64,000 nucleotides of DNA, taken from NCBI RefSeq assembly GCF_004137355.1, contig NZ_SDVB01000253.1, positions 620,001-684,000 of the forward strand, read 5' to 3'. The position numbers and the translations under genes are program-made. How positions within the stretch are numbered: position 1 is the stretch's first letter; each line of letters starts with the position of its first letter. Shown one piece after another: positions 15,848 through 25,310 of the stretch. The DNA is from Ciceribacter ferrooxidans (GTDB lineage: Bacteria; Pseudomonadota; Alphaproteobacteria; Rhizobiales; Rhizobiaceae). A model generated the notes under the pieces. That model was not told the origin of the DNA. It did no database searches and was given only the letters and a program-made list of their open reading frames with translations.

Positions 15848-16861
15848 CTACATCGCGGCGCGAGGCAGATCTTGCCTCGCCTCGCCGGCGATCGCACCGG
15901 GCGGGCGCCCGGTCACTCTCTTGAAGGCCCGCGAGAAGGCCGCATGCGAGCCGTAGCCCAGCCGATGGGCGGCGGTCTCGATCGGCATGCGGTCGCGGCT
16001 GATCCATTGGGCGGCAAGCCGCATGCGAAGCTCGGTCAGATAGCGCACCGGCGTCATGCCGGTGACCGCAAGGAAACGCTCGGCGAAGACGGAGCGTGAT
16101 GCGCCCATGAGCTTCGCCAGTTCCGCAAGCGTCCAGTCGCGGCCCGGCTCGCGATGAAGGGCGACCAGCACGCGCCCGAGACGTGGATCGCGTAGCGCGG
16201 CAATCCATCCCGTGGCGTCGCCGCAGCCGCATTCCACCCATGCCCGGACGATGGAGGCTGCGACCACGTCCGCGAGGCGGGCGAGGATACCCGCATAGCC
16301 GGCGCGGCCCTGGCTGACCTCCCGTGCCATGGCCTCGAGCATCGGCAGGATCTCCGGATAGCGGACCATGATCGTGCCCACCCGCATGACCTCCGGCATC
16401 AGCGCGACGAGCGGATGCATGCCCCCGAGATCAAAATCCATGCAGGCGGAGAAGATCAGGACGCGCTCCTTCTCGCTGCAGGCACTTTCGTCGCAGGCCC
16501 TGATGTCACTCACCATCGAACAGAGAGGCTCCCGCCGCAACGAGGCGAGCTCGGTGCAGGGCTGGGAGACATCCGGTGACGAACCGATTAGGTGCAGACC
16601 GCCGCGCGGCAGAAGTGCCGCATCACCCGCCTTCATCTCGTGCAGCACGCCGCTCGGCGCCCGCAGCGCAATTGACCCGCGCGCGACGAACAGGAATTTC
16701 GCCCGGCTGTCACCCTCGCCGAAGGCATAGGCGAAAGGTGGCGAGAGTTCCATGCGGCGGTAGTCGACGCCAACGAGCCGCATGCCGAGCAGCAGCTCGC
16801 TGACGAGGTCCGTGTCGAGCAAGCCGGACGTAGCTAAATTGTCGGACTTTCGATCAATCAT
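15848..16861 (-). CDS. AraC-family transcriptional regulator with cupin sensor domain
   Basis: A 337-residue regulator. The N-terminal half (about residues 30-220) is a cupin-type effector domain (FLFVARGSIALRAPSG, GDAALLPRGGLHLIG). The C-terminal 100 residues hold the two AraC helix-turn-helices, including LAKLMGASRSVFAERFLAV and YGSHAAFSRAFKRVTG. It is divergent from the MFS exporter gene and very probably controls it. Inverted repeats spanning its own start codon suggest autoregulation as well. Inducer unknown. Confidence 0.87.
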   Translation of the reverse strand: MIDRKSDNLATSGLLDTDLVSELLLGMRLVGVDYRRMELSPPFAYAFGEGDSRAKFLFVARGSIALRAPSGVLHEMKAGDAALLPRGGLHLIGSSPDVSQPCTELASLRREPLCSMVSDIRACDESACSEKERVLIFSACMDFDLGGMHPLVALMPEVMRVGTIMVRYPEILPMLEAMAREVSQGRAGYAGILARLADVVAASIVRAWVECGCGDATGWIAALRDPRLGRVLVALHREPGRDWTLAELAKLMGASRSVFAERFLAVTGMTPVRYLTELRMRLAAQWISRDRMPIETAAHRLGYGSHAAFSRAFKRVTGRPPGAIAGEARQDLPRAAM

Positions 16862-16888
16862 AGCGGACTATGTGACATAGAAAGTCCG
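16843..16888. promoter_or_regulatory. Operator region between the AraC-type regulator and the MFS gene
   Basis: CGGACTTTC (16843-16851) is the exact reverse complement of GAAAGTCCG (16880-16888), and between them CTATGT-G-ACATAG (16868-16880) is a 13-base palindrome. The left repeat lies within the first codons of the regulator. Such nested repeats in a divergent promoter fit autoregulation plus control of the exporter. Confidence 0.55.
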
Positions 16889-16945
16889 GAGAGTCCAGAC
16901 TAGTTTCTTGCCGTGCAACTCCTCCCATCGCGAAAGGACAAACTG

Positions 16946-18151
16946 ATGACTTCCACGACCAATCGCGACCGGGGCGCCGGCGGGCCACTAGTGCCGGCCT
17001 GGTCCGCGGTCGCCTCCATGACGATCGGCGTTTTCAGTCTGGTAACCGCCGAGTTCCTGCCGGCAAGCCTCCTGACTCCCATCGCCGCCGAACTGTCGAT
17101 CAGCGAAGGCTCGGCGGGTCAGGCGGTGACGACCACCGCGCTCTTCGGGTTCATCTCCAGTCTGCTGATTACCGCCGCAGCGCGCGGGACAGACCGTCGC
17201 AAACTGCTGATGTTCTTTTCCGCGCTGCTGGTCGCCTCCAACCTGTTCGTCGCCTTCGCACCGGGATTGCCGTTGCTGCTCTTCGGCCGTGTGCTCCTCG
17301 GCGTGGCGCTCGGCGGATTCTGGGCCATGTCGACCGCCGTCACCATGCGGTTGGTGCCGCCAGCTCTCGTACCGAGGGCGCTTGCCATCCTCATGAGCGG
17401 CGTATCGGTCGCAACCGTGCTCGCAGCGCCGGTGGGCAGCTATCTCGGCGATCTCATCGGCTGGCGCGACGTCTTCCTGCTCGCGGCGGCGCTGGGGCTT
17501 GCCGCCCTGCTGGCGCAGTGGCTGACCCTGCCGAGCCTGCGCCCGACCGGTACCGCAAAACTCGGCACGCTGGTCGAGGTGCTCCGTCGACCAGGCATCG
17601 GCCTCGGCATGCTGGCCGTGCTCCTCGTCTTCGGTGGCCACTTCGTCTTCTTCACCTATCTCCGCGCCTATCTCGAGAGCGGCAGCGGCTTTTCGATCGC
17701 CTCGATCTCGACGATCCTGCTCGGCTTCGGCGTCGCCAACTTCCTCGGCACGCTTCTGGCCGGCAGGCTCGTGCAGAAGAGCCTGCGTCTGACGCTGGTC
17801 ACGGCGCCGCTTCTCATGGGCACGCTTGCGCTGGCGATCGTCGCTATCGGCACGAATCCGGTCTTCGACGTCCTTGCGGTCGTGCTCTGGGGCCTGTTCT
17901 TCGGCGGCGTGCCGGTGGCCTGGTCGAGCTGGATTGCGCGCACCGTGCCGGACGAGGCCGAAAGCGCGGGCGGCCTCTTCGTCGCCTCGATTAACTTCGC
18001 AATCGGTCTCGGCGCCGGATTGGGTGGCGTGATCTTCGACTTCGGCGGTGGTATGGCGACGACCGCCATGAGCGGGATCGTACTGATCCTCGCCGCCTTC
18101 AGCATTCTGGTCGGCGTACGTTCGCGGACGCCGGTCGCCGTCGCAGCCTGA
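16946..18151 (+). CDS. MFS efflux transporter (DHA1-type)
   Basis: A 401-residue major facilitator with about 12 membrane helices. The loop 2-3 motif is degenerate ([11 protein letters not shown]) and the helix 4 region has [21 protein letters not shown], as in AraJ/YdhP-type drug or sugar efflux proteins. ATG at 16946 has AAGGA 7 bases upstream and is preferred over GTG at 16913. It is controlled, presumably, by the divergent AraC-type regulator. Substrate unknown. Confidence 0.88.
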   Translation: MTSTTNRDRGAGGPLVPAWSAVASMTIGVFSLVTAEFLPASLLTPIAAELSISEGSAGQAVTTTALFGFISSLLITAAARGTDRRKLLMFFSALLVASNLFVAFAPGLPLLLFGRVLLGVALGGFWAMSTAVTMRLVPPALVPRALAILMSGVSVATVLAAPVGSYLGDLIGWRDVFLLAAALGLAALLAQWLTLPSLRPTGTAKLGTLVEVLRRPGIGLGMLAVLLVFGGHFVFFTYLRAYLESGSGFSIASISTILLGFGVANFLGTLLAGRLVQKSLRLTLVTAPLLMGTLALAIVAIGTNPVFDVLAVVLWGLFFGGVPVAWSSWIARTVPDEAESAGGLFVASINFAIGLGAGLGGVIFDFGGGMATTAMSGIVLILAAFSILVGVRSRTPVAVAA

Positions 18152-18172
18152 CGATCAGGTTTGGAAGAAGAA

Positions 18173-18199
18173 AAGGGCGGGTCCGCGTGACCCGCCCTT
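18173..18199. terminator. Bidirectional terminator between MFS gene and edd
   Basis: AAGGGCGGGTC (18173-18183), loop CGCGT, GACCCGCCCTT (18189-18199): an 11-bp perfect stem between converging genes, preceded by an A-run (18170-18174) that supplies the U-tract for the minus-strand edd transcript. Confidence 0.8.
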
Positions 18200-18229
18200 C
18201 TCCATGCGTACAGCGCGTCGTGTTGACGC

Positions 18230-20047
18230 TCAGTAGAGCACGCTGGCGCCTTGGTCGGCGGGGCCGGCGGTGCGGCGGAAGGTGGCGAAGAGTTCGCGTC
18301 CGAGGCCGAATTCGTTGTCGGAGAGATCGACGGTGACCGCCGGGCGGGCGTCGAACTCGGCCGCGTCGACCATCACCTCCAGCGTTCCGGCGACGGCATC
18401 CAGACGGATCATGTCGCCGTTGCGGATCCTGGCGATCGGTCCGCCGTTGCTCGCCTCCGGCGTCACGTGGATTGCCGCCGGCACCTTGCCCGAAGCGCCG
18501 GACATGCGTCCGTCGGTGACGAGCGCCACCTTGTGGCCGCGATCCTGCAGCACGCCGAGGGGAGGGGTGAGGCGATGCAGTTCCGGCATGCCGTTCGCGC
18601 GCGGGCCCTGGAAGCGGACGACGGCGACGAAGTCGCGGTCGAGCTTGCCCGCCTTGAAGGCGTCCTGCAGCTCCTGCTGGTCATGAAAGACGATCGCCGG
18701 CGCCACGACCACGTGCCGCTCGGGTTTCACGGCGGAGATCTTGATCACCGACTTACCGAGATTGCCGGTCAGCATCTTCAAACCGCCGGTCGGCTGGAAC
18801 GGCGTCTCGATTGCGGCGAGCACCTTCGGATCGGCACTCTTCTCGGGAGCCGCCTCGCGATGGACCGTGCCGTCGTCCGCGAGCCGCGGCTCGACGGTGT
18901 AGGCGGCAAGCCCGTGACCGTAGACGGTGCGAACATCCTCATGCAGGAGACCGCCCTTCAGGAGTTCCTTGATGAGGAAGCCCATGCCGCCGGCGGCATG
19001 GAAATGGTTCACGTCGGCGAGACCGTTCGGATAGACACGAGCGAGAAGCGGCACGATGTCGGAGAGATCGGAGATGTCCTGCCAGGTCAGCTCGATACCG
19101 GCGGCGCGCGCCATCGCGACGAGGTGCATGGTGTGATTGGTGGAGCCGCCGGTCGCATGCAGTCCGACGACGCCGTTGACGATCGAGCGTTCGTCGATCA
19201 TCTCGCCGACCGGCGTGAACTCGTTGCCGAGCGCGGTGATGGCGAGCGCCCGCTTGGCGGCTTCACGCGTCAGCGCTTCGCGGAGCGGCGTGTTCGGGTT
19301 GACGAAGGAGGCGCCCGGCATGTGCAGGCCCATGATCTCCATCAGCATCTGGTTGGAGTTCGCCGTGCCGTAGAACGTGCAGGTGCCCGGACCGTGATAG
19401 GATTTCGATTCGGCTTCCAGCAGTTCGGCGCGGCCGACCTTGCCTTCGGCATAAAGCTGGCGGATACGCGACTTCTCGTCGTTCGGCAGGCCGCTGGTCA
19501 TCGGTCCGGCCGGAATGAAGACGGCCGGCAGGTGGCCGAAGGTCAGCGCTGCGATCGCCAGGCCGGGAACGATCTTGTCGCAAATGCCGAGATAGACGGC
19601 CGCATCGAACATGTTGTGCGAGAGACCAACGGCCGTCGCCATGGCGATCAGGTCGCGGGAAAAGAGCGAGAGCTCCATGCCGGGCTGGCCCTGGGTGACG
19701 CCGTCGCACATGGCCGGGACACCGCCGGCGACCTGCGCCACGCCGCCGGCCTCGCGCGCCGCTTCGCGGATGATCGCGGGGAAGGTCTCGAACGGCTGAT
19801 GTGCCGACAGCATGTCGTTGTAGGAGGTGATGATGCCGAGATTGGGCACGGTGTCGCCGGCGAGATCCGCCTTCTCCGACGGCGCGCAGGCGGCGAAGCC
19901 GTGGGCGAGATTGCCGCAGGAGAGCACCGAGCGATGCACGCCCTTGGCAATCTGGCTGCGGACGCGGTCGAGATAGCGCTCGCGGCTCGGCTTCGAGCGT
20001 TCGACGATGCGCTTGGTGATGGCTTCGATGCGTTTGTCGGCGGTCAT
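18230..20047 (-). CDS. edd: Phosphogluconate dehydratase Edd
   Basis: Edd dehydrates 6-phosphogluconate to 2-keto-3-deoxy-6-phosphogluconate in the Entner-Doudoroff pathway, using a 4Fe-4S cluster. The 605-residue product carries the IlvD/Edd signature [19 protein letters not shown], the cluster-ligand regions [10 protein letters not shown] and [20 protein letters not shown], and the C-terminal [23 protein letters not shown] at 20047 gives the expected N-terminus ([14 protein letters not shown]); an ATG 3 codons upstream is possible. It is the last gene of zwf-pgl-edd and converges on the MFS gene. Confidence 0.94.
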   Translation of the reverse strand: MTADKRIEAITKRIVERSKPSRERYLDRVRSQIAKGVHRSVLSCGNLAHGFAACAPSEKADLAGDTVPNLGIITSYNDMLSAHQPFETFPAIIREAAREAGGVAQVAGGVPAMCDGVTQGQPGMELSLFSRDLIAMATAVGLSHNMFDAAVYLGICDKIVPGLAIAALTFGHLPAVFIPAGPMTSGLPNDEKSRIRQLYAEGKVGRAELLEAESKSYHGPGTCTFYGTANSNQMLMEIMGLHMPGASFVNPNTPLREALTREAAKRALAITALGNEFTPVGEMIDERSIVNGVVGLHATGGSTNHTMHLVAMARAAGIELTWQDISDLSDIVPLLARVYPNGLADVNHFHAAGGMGFLIKELLKGGLLHEDVRTVYGHGLAAYTVEPRLADDGTVHREAAPEKSADPKVLAAIETPFQPTGGLKMLTGNLGKSVIKISAVKPERHVVVAPAIVFHDQQELQDAFKAGKLDRDFVAVVRFQGPRANGMPELHRLTPPLGVLQDRGHKVALVTDGRMSGASGKVPAAIHVTPEASNGGPIARIRNGDMIRLDAVAGTLEVMVDAAEFDARPAVTVDLSDNEFGLGRELFATFRRTAGPADQGASVLY

Positions 20048-20129
20048 GGATATCATCCTGTCTGTTCGGGTGAACGGACCGCGAAGGGAGGATCGCACGC
20101 CCGTTCGGGCTCATCTCGGCGCCGGCCCG

Positions 20130-20150
20130 GCCGGCAGTCGGGCTGCCGGC
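20130..20150 (-). promoter_or_regulatory. Intercistronic hairpin between pgl and edd
   Basis: GCCGGCAG (20130-20137), 5-base loop, CTGCCGGC (20143-20150): an 8-bp perfect stem in the 127-base gap between pgl and edd. It may tune edd expression or mRNA processing. No U-tract. Confidence 0.45.
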
Positions 20151-20174
20151 GGTGCGGACGCGACAAGAAGGGCG

Positions 20175-20873
20175 TCAGGGCGCCCAGTATATCTCGACGG
20201 GCGAGGCGGCGCGATTGAGAACCGCGCGAACCGGCATATCGGCCTCGTCCTTGCCGGCGAGCGCCTTTTCGAGCACGGCCTTCTTCTCCGCGCCTTCGAT
20301 ATGAAGCACCAGAAGCCGGGCATCCTGAAGGCTGGAGAAGGAGAAGGTGAGGCGGGTTTCGCCGGCGCCTTGCGCCTCCATGGTCATCACCCGCCTGGGC
20401 AGCGAGAGGTCGAGCGCCTCCGCAAGGTGGTTGCCACCGGGGAAGAAGGAGGCGGTGTGGCCGTCATTGCCCATGCCGAGCACGACGACGTCGAAGGGCT
20501 GCGCGAGTGCCGCCGCCGCTTCCGTTGCACGTTCCGCGGCGTCTTCCGCTGAGGCCGCCGCGCTGAAGAGCGGCAGGAAGCGCGCCCTTGCCGCCGCGTT
20601 CTTCAGGAGATGGGTCGCGACCAGGAGGTGGTTGGAGCGCGGATTGTCGGCGGGCACGAAGCGTTCGTCGACCAGCGTCACGGTGACCTTCTCCCAGTCG
20701 ATCGCCTCGCGCGAGAGGGCATCGAAGAAGGCCTTCGGCGTCGAACCGCCGGAGACGGCGATCGAGGCCTTGCCGCGCGCGGCGACCGCCGCCGAAAGGG
20801 CGGTGGCGACGATGGAGGCAAGAGCTGCCGCGAGTGCGGCGCCGTTTTCGAATGTGTTTTCCTTGCTCGTCAT
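20175..20873 (-). CDS. pgl: 6-phosphogluconolactonase
   Basis: A 232-residue cytosolic lactonase hydrolysing 6-phosphogluconolactone to 6-phosphogluconate. Family motifs present: SGGSTPKAFFDAL (about residues 41-53), TLVDERFVPADNPRSN and LGMGNDGHTASFFPGG with the catalytic His region. It starts 5 bases after the zwf stop, so the two are co-transcribed and probably translationally coupled. Confidence 0.94.
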   Translation of the reverse strand: MTSKENTFENGAALAAALASIVATALSAAVAARGKASIAVSGGSTPKAFFDALSREAIDWEKVTVTLVDERFVPADNPRSNHLLVATHLLKNAAARARFLPLFSAAASAEDAAERATEAAAALAQPFDVVVLGMGNDGHTASFFPGGNHLAEALDLSLPRRVMTMEAQGAGETRLTFSFSSLQDARLLVLHIEGAEKKAVLEKALAGKDEADMPVRAVLNRAASPVEIYWAP

Positions 20874-20878
20874 GGCGC

Positions 20879-22351
20879 TTACTCGACCTCGTGCCAGGTA
20901 CGGCCGTCACGCTCGATGAGCGCGATCGCCTGGCTCGGCCCCCAGGTGCCGGCGGTATAGCCCTGCGTCTTCTGCCCGGTTTCCTCCCAGGCGGTCAGGA
21001 TCGGATCGACCCAGCGCCATGCGGCCTCGACCTCGTCGCGGCGCATGAACAGCGTCTGGTTGGAGCGGATGACGTCCATCAGCAGGCGCTCGTAGGCGTC
21101 CGGATTGCGCACGTCGAAGGCCTGCGCGAAGCTCATGTCGAGCGACACGTGGCGAAGGCGCATGCCGCCCGGACCCGGATCCTTGATCATTAGCCACTGC
21201 TTGACGCCTTCGTCCGGCTGCAGGCGGATGACGAGCTTGTTCGCCTCGATGCGGCCGGCGGCATCGCCGAAGATCGAATGCGGGATCGGCTTGAAGGTGA
21301 TGACGATTTCCGACATGCGGGTTGCGAGCCGCTTGCCGGTGCGCAGGTAGAAGGGCACGCCGGCCCAGCGCCAATTGCCGATCTCGGCCTTGATGGCGAC
21401 GAAGGTTTCCGTGTCGGAGGGGCCTTCGAGTTCCTCGGTATAGCCCTTGACCGGACCACCGGCGGAGGCGCCGGCCTTGTACTGGCCACGCACCGTCAGG
21501 CGCTCGACGTTAGAGGGGTCGATCGGCTTCAGCGAGCGCAGCACCTTGAGCTTTTCGTCGCGGACGGCTTCCGCATCCATCGAGTTCGGCGCTTCCATGG
21601 CGACGAGGCAGAGAAGCTGCAGCATGTGGTTCTGCACCATATCGCGCAGCGCGCCGGCCTTGTCGTAGTAGCTGACGCGGCCTTCGAGGCCGACCGATTC
21701 GGCGACCGTGATCTGCACGTGGTCGATATGGGCCGAGTTCCACAGCGGCTCGTAGAGCGCGTTGGCAAATCTCAGCGCCATCAGGTTCTGCACCGTCTCC
21801 TTGCCGAGATAGTGGTCGATGCGGAAGATCTGATCTTCCTTGAAAACCTTGCCGATCGTGTTGTTCAGCACCTGCGCGGAGGCGAGGTCGCGACCGATCG
21901 GCTTTTCGACGACGATGCGGGTGGACTTGGTGATGAGGTCGAAATCGCGGATCTTGTCGGCGATGTCGCCGAAGATCGAAGGCGAGACGGCGAGATAGAA
22001 GGCCCGCACGATGTCCTTGCCGTCGTCGAGCAGTGTCTTCAGCCGGTCCCACCCCTCCGGCGACTTCGCGTCGACCGGGACGTAGAAGATGCGTGCACAG
22101 AACTTTGCGACCTCGGCATCGTCGTATTCGCCCTGCCGCAGATGCTCCTTCAGCGCGTTTTCAGCGAACTTGCGGTAGTCGTCGTCGGAGAGCGGTGTAC
22201 GTGACGCGCCGATGATGCGGGTCGGCTCGGTCAGCTGGCCGGCGAGTTGCCGGTGATAGAGCGCCGGCAAGAGCTTGCGTTCTGCAAGGTCGCCGGTGCC
22301 GCCGAAGACGACGTAGTCAAAGGGCTCAACGGGGATAATCTGGCTGCTCAT
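20879..22351 (-). CDS. zwf: Glucose-6-phosphate dehydrogenase Zwf
   Basis: Zwf oxidises glucose 6-phosphate to the lactone with NAD(P)+, the entry step of the Entner-Doudoroff and pentose phosphate routes. Nucleotide-binding motif VVFGGTGDLAERKLLPALYHRQ and active-site RIDHYLGKETVQNLMALRFAN are intact. I chose ATG at 22351 (490 residues, MSSQIIPVEPFDYV); an ATG at 22360 is also possible and neither has a strong Shine-Dalgarno. It is the first gene of zwf-pgl-edd, about 4.6 kb from the agl operon that supplies glucose. Confidence 0.94.
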   Translation of the reverse strand: MSSQIIPVEPFDYVVFGGTGDLAERKLLPALYHRQLAGQLTEPTRIIGASRTPLSDDDYRKFAENALKEHLRQGEYDDAEVAKFCARIFYVPVDAKSPEGWDRLKTLLDDGKDIVRAFYLAVSPSIFGDIADKIRDFDLITKSTRIVVEKPIGRDLASAQVLNNTIGKVFKEDQIFRIDHYLGKETVQNLMALRFANALYEPLWNSAHIDHVQITVAESVGLEGRVSYYDKAGALRDMVQNHMLQLLCLVAMEAPNSMDAEAVRDEKLKVLRSLKPIDPSNVERLTVRGQYKAGASAGGPVKGYTEELEGPSDTETFVAIKAEIGNWRWAGVPFYLRTGKRLATRMSEIVITFKPIPHSIFGDAAGRIEANKLVIRLQPDEGVKQWLMIKDPGPGGMRLRHVSLDMSFAQAFDVRNPDAYERLLMDVIRSNQTLFMRRDEVEAAWRWVDPILTAWEETGQKTQGYTAGTWGPSQAIALIERDGRTWHEVE

Positions 22352-22370
22352 GCGAGGCATCTCTCAGTCG

Positions 22371-22388
22371 GAAACGTTGGTGCGTTTC
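22371..22388. promoter_or_regulatory. Possible operator upstream of zwf
   Basis: GAAACG (22371-22376) and CGTTTC (22383-22388) form an inverted repeat with 6 bases between, 20 bases upstream of the zwf ATG. The half-sites resemble LacI-family operator arms. Which regulator, if any, binds is unknown. Confidence 0.35.
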
Positions 22389-22451
22389 TAATCTAATCGA
22401 TTTAAAAAAGCCAGTAGGGCGATGCCGATTTCGCGCGTGATCGCGAAAAGT

Positions 22452-23738
22452 TCAGAACCGGTCCCTCAACGCATACCACGTCAGCGCCAGAAAGAGGAGC
22501 GGGCTACGGAACCGCGGACCGCCGGGGAAGGGCCGGATTTTCAGCTCCCTCAGGTATTCGAGCTCCGACGAACGTCCGAGTACCATCTCGCCATAGAGCT
22601 TGCCGCAGTAGTTCGACAGCATGACGCCGTGGCCGGAATAGCCGCCGATCGAGGTGACGCCCGGCATCACCTCGCGAACGAAGGGCTTGCGCGGCATGGT
22701 GATGCCGACCGAGCCTCCCCAGCCATGGGTGATCTCGATCGCCTTGAGTTCCGGATAGACCTCGGCGATCTGCCGACGGATATGGGCTGAGATGTCCCGT
22801 GGTGCGTCGGCCGTATAGGCCTCGCGTCCGCCGAAGAGCAGCCGGCCGTCGCGGGATTTGCGGAAATAGCGCACGACGAAACGGGAATCGGCGACGGCCT
22901 CGCCGCCGGGGATGACGCTCGGGAATTTGTCGAGCGGCACGGTCGCCCCGATGAAGGAGCGGATCGGCATGACATGCGCGGCGGTGACCGGTTCGAGATT
23001 GCCGATATAGGCGTTGGTGGCGATCAGCACGCGGTTCGCGGTGACCGTTCCCTTCGGCGTGTCGATCAGCGTCTTGCCGCCCGCCTGCCGGATGGCGTTG
23101 GCCGGCGTCATCTCGTGGATTGCGGCGCCTGCAGCGCCCGCCGCGCGTGCAAGCCCGACCACCAGCTTCAGCGGGTGGATGTGGCCCGTGCCGCTGTCGT
23201 AGACGCCGTGGTGGTAATGGCTGGAGCCGAGACGTTCGGCAGTCTCCTTCGCATCCATGAATCGCAGATGCGGGTAGCCATAGCGGGTCGCGGCGATCTC
23301 GGCGGTATGCTGGTACTCCCTTTCGTGCCCCGGCTTGTGGGCGACGTTCATCTGCCCCGGCATGAACTCCATGTCGATGCCATGCTCGGCAGCGAAGTCG
23401 AGGAGGTACCTTTTCGCGTGTTCGGCAAGGTCGAACAGCGCCTTCGAGCGCTCGTAGCCGAGTTCGGCCTCGAGTTCGTCCGGATAGGCGCGCTGGCCGG
23501 TGCCCAACTGGCCGCCGTTACGGCCAGATGCCCCGTCGCCGATCCGGCAGGCCTCGATCAGCACGACCGAGACGCCGCCCTTCGCGAGCGTGTAGGCGGC
23601 CTGCAGGCCGGTATAGCCGCCGCCGACGATGGCGACATCGGCCGTGGTCGAGCCGTCGAGCGCCGGATATTCGGTACGCTCGCCGACGGTCGCCTGGTAC
23701 CAGGAGATCCCCGGCGCGATCGGGCTTTGCCAGGTCAT
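22452..23738 (-). CDS. puuB: FAD-dependent oxidoreductase, PuuB-like (gamma-glutamylputrescine oxidase)
   Basis: A 428-residue DAO-family flavoprotein. The N-terminal Rossmann motif VAIVGGGYTGLQAAYTLAKG (about residues 35-54) and GDGASGRNGGQLGTGQR are typical of PuuB/OrdL oxidases, and the C-terminal GGYSGHGVMLSNYCGKLYGE is the second FAD-contact region. PuuB oxidises gamma-glutamylputrescine to gamma-glutamyl-aminobutyraldehyde. It follows the glutamine-synthetase-like gene by 9 bases, the puuA-puuB order. AAGGGG precedes the ATG. Another amine or amino-acid substrate cannot be excluded. Confidence 0.8.
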   Translation of the reverse strand: MTWQSPIAPGISWYQATVGERTEYPALDGSTTADVAIVGGGYTGLQAAYTLAKGGVSVVLIEACRIGDGASGRNGGQLGTGQRAYPDELEAELGYERSKALFDLAEHAKRYLLDFAAEHGIDMEFMPGQMNVAHKPGHEREYQHTAEIAATRYGYPHLRFMDAKETAERLGSSHYHHGVYDSGTGHIHPLKLVVGLARAAGAAGAAIHEMTPANAIRQAGGKTLIDTPKGTVTANRVLIATNAYIGNLEPVTAAHVMPIRSFIGATVPLDKFPSVIPGGEAVADSRFVVRYFRKSRDGRLLFGGREAYTADAPRDISAHIRRQIAEVYPELKAIEITHGWGGSVGITMPRKPFVREVMPGVTSIGGYSGHGVMLSNYCGKLYGEMVLGRSSELEYLRELKIRPFPGGPRFRSPLLFLALTWYALRDRF

Positions 23739-23747
23739 GGGAGCCCC

Positions 23748-25184
23748 TTACACGTTCAGCAGCAGGAATTCACGTTCCCACGGGCTGATCACCTGCATGA
23801 AGGTCTCGAACTCGCCACGTTTTACCCCGGCATAGAGCCCGATGAACTCCTCGCCGAGCACCTCCGCGAGCGCCGGTTCGGATTCCATCAGCGAGACGGC
23901 TTCGAGCAGCCCGCGCGGCAACTCGACGGAACCTTCGTTCGCGGTCCCTTCGGAGGCTTCCGTCGGTTCCGCGCCCCTGACGATGCCGAGATAGCCGGCG
24001 GCGAGCGAGGCGGCGAGCGCGAGATAGGGGTTGGCGTCCGAGCTCGGCAGGCGGTTTTCGACACGTCGGGCGGCGGCGTTGGACACCGGCACGCGGAAGG
24101 CGGTGGTGCGGTTGTCGTAGCCCCAGGCGTTGTTGACCGGCGCCGACATGTCGGGCGTCAGGCGACGATAGGAGTTCACATAGGGCGCCATCATGACAAG
24201 CGCCTTGGGCACGAAGGCCTGCATGCCGCCGATGAAGTGGAAGAATTCCTTCGACGCCGACCCGTCCGGATTGGAGAAGATGTTCTTGCCCGTATCCTTG
24301 TCCACGACGGACTGGTGGATGTGCATGGCCGAACCCGGCTGGCCCTGCATGGGCTTGGCCATGAAGGTTGCGTAGATGCCGTGCTTCAGCGCCGCCTCGC
24401 GGATCGTGCGCTTGAACAGGAAGACCTGGTCGGCGAGCTCGATCGGGTTGCCGTGGCGCAGGTTGATCTCCAGCTGGGCCGGCCCCTCCTCATGAATGAG
24501 GGTGTCGATCTCGAGCCCCTGTTTCTCCGAGAAGTGGTAGATGTCGTCGATCAGCTCGTCGAACTCGTTGATGCCGGCGATCGAATAGCCCTGGCCACCG
24601 AGGATCGACCGGCCCGACCGGCCTTTCGGCGGGTGCAGCGGATAGTCGGGGTCGTCGTTCATGGCGACGAGATAGAACTCGATCTCAGGTGCCACGACCG
24701 GCCGCCAGCCCTTTTCCTCGTAAAGCCGCATGACGTTTTTCAGGACGTTGCGCGGTGTGTAGGAGACCTGCTCGCCGTTCGAGCCGACGACGTCGCAGAT
24801 CACCTGCGCGGTCGGGTCGGTTTCCCATGGCACGACGGAAAGGGTCGAGAGGTCGGGCACGAGCTTCAGGTCGCTATCGCGCGGCTCGTAACGGAACTGG
24901 CCGCTCTCCTCCGGGTATTCGCCGGAGATCGTGTGGCGATAGAGTGCCGAGGGCAGGGCGAGCGACGTGTCGCCGGTGAACTTCGAGGTCGGCATCATCT
25001 TGCCGCGCGGGACACCCGCGAGGTCCGGCGTGATGCATTCGATGTCCTCGATTCCGCGGGCACGAAGCCAGGCGGTGGCATCCTTCCAGGTCTTTACGCC
25101 GCGGGTCGACTGGATGTCCGGGGGAATGCTTGCCTTTTTTGATGCCGCGCCGTGGGGTCTGAGCATTGTTTTCTTTGCAGGCAT
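23748..25184 (-). CDS. puuA: Glutamine synthetase-like gamma-glutamylputrescine synthetase (PuuA-like)
   Basis: A 478-residue member of the glutamine synthetase superfamily that probably ligates glutamate to putrescine with ATP. GS catalytic segments are visible: VVAPEIEFYLVAMN, EEGPAQLEINLRHG, MQGQPGSAMHIHQSV and NRLPSSDANPYLALAASLAAG. It lacks the extra C-terminal adenylylation site of GlnA and lies upstream of a PuuB-type oxidase, the classic putrescine-degradation pair. The same window also has potFGHI for putrescine uptake. A leading basic stretch of about 20 residues precedes the GS fold, so an internal start is conceivable. Confidence 0.8.
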   Translation of the reverse strand: MPAKKTMLRPHGAASKKASIPPDIQSTRGVKTWKDATAWLRARGIEDIECITPDLAGVPRGKMMPTSKFTGDTSLALPSALYRHTISGEYPEESGQFRYEPRDSDLKLVPDLSTLSVVPWETDPTAQVICDVVGSNGEQVSYTPRNVLKNVMRLYEEKGWRPVVAPEIEFYLVAMNDDPDYPLHPPKGRSGRSILGGQGYSIAGINEFDELIDDIYHFSEKQGLEIDTLIHEEGPAQLEINLRHGNPIELADQVFLFKRTIREAALKHGIYATFMAKPMQGQPGSAMHIHQSVVDKDTGKNIFSNPDGSASKEFFHFIGGMQAFVPKALVMMAPYVNSYRRLTPDMSAPVNNAWGYDNRTTAFRVPVSNAAARRVENRLPSSDANPYLALAASLAAGYLGIVRGAEPTEASEGTANEGSVELPRGLLEAVSLMESEPALAEVLGEEFIGLYAGVKRGEFETFMQVISPWEREFLLLNV

Positions 25185-25310
25185 GTCTCACCGGTTGGGT
25201 TGTTGATGGCGCCATCATAACCGGACTTCGTAAATTGGCGAGGGGGGAAACCACGTTGACTTTACGGCGGCGATCGAAAACACAGGTCTTCTTTGTCAGA
25301 GGGTCGGGAC

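Noticed and set aside
23748-25184. Assignment as housekeeping glutamine synthetase GlnA
   Set aside because: N-terminus and neighbour (PuuB-type oxidase) fit gamma-glutamylputrescine synthetase; no glnB next to it.
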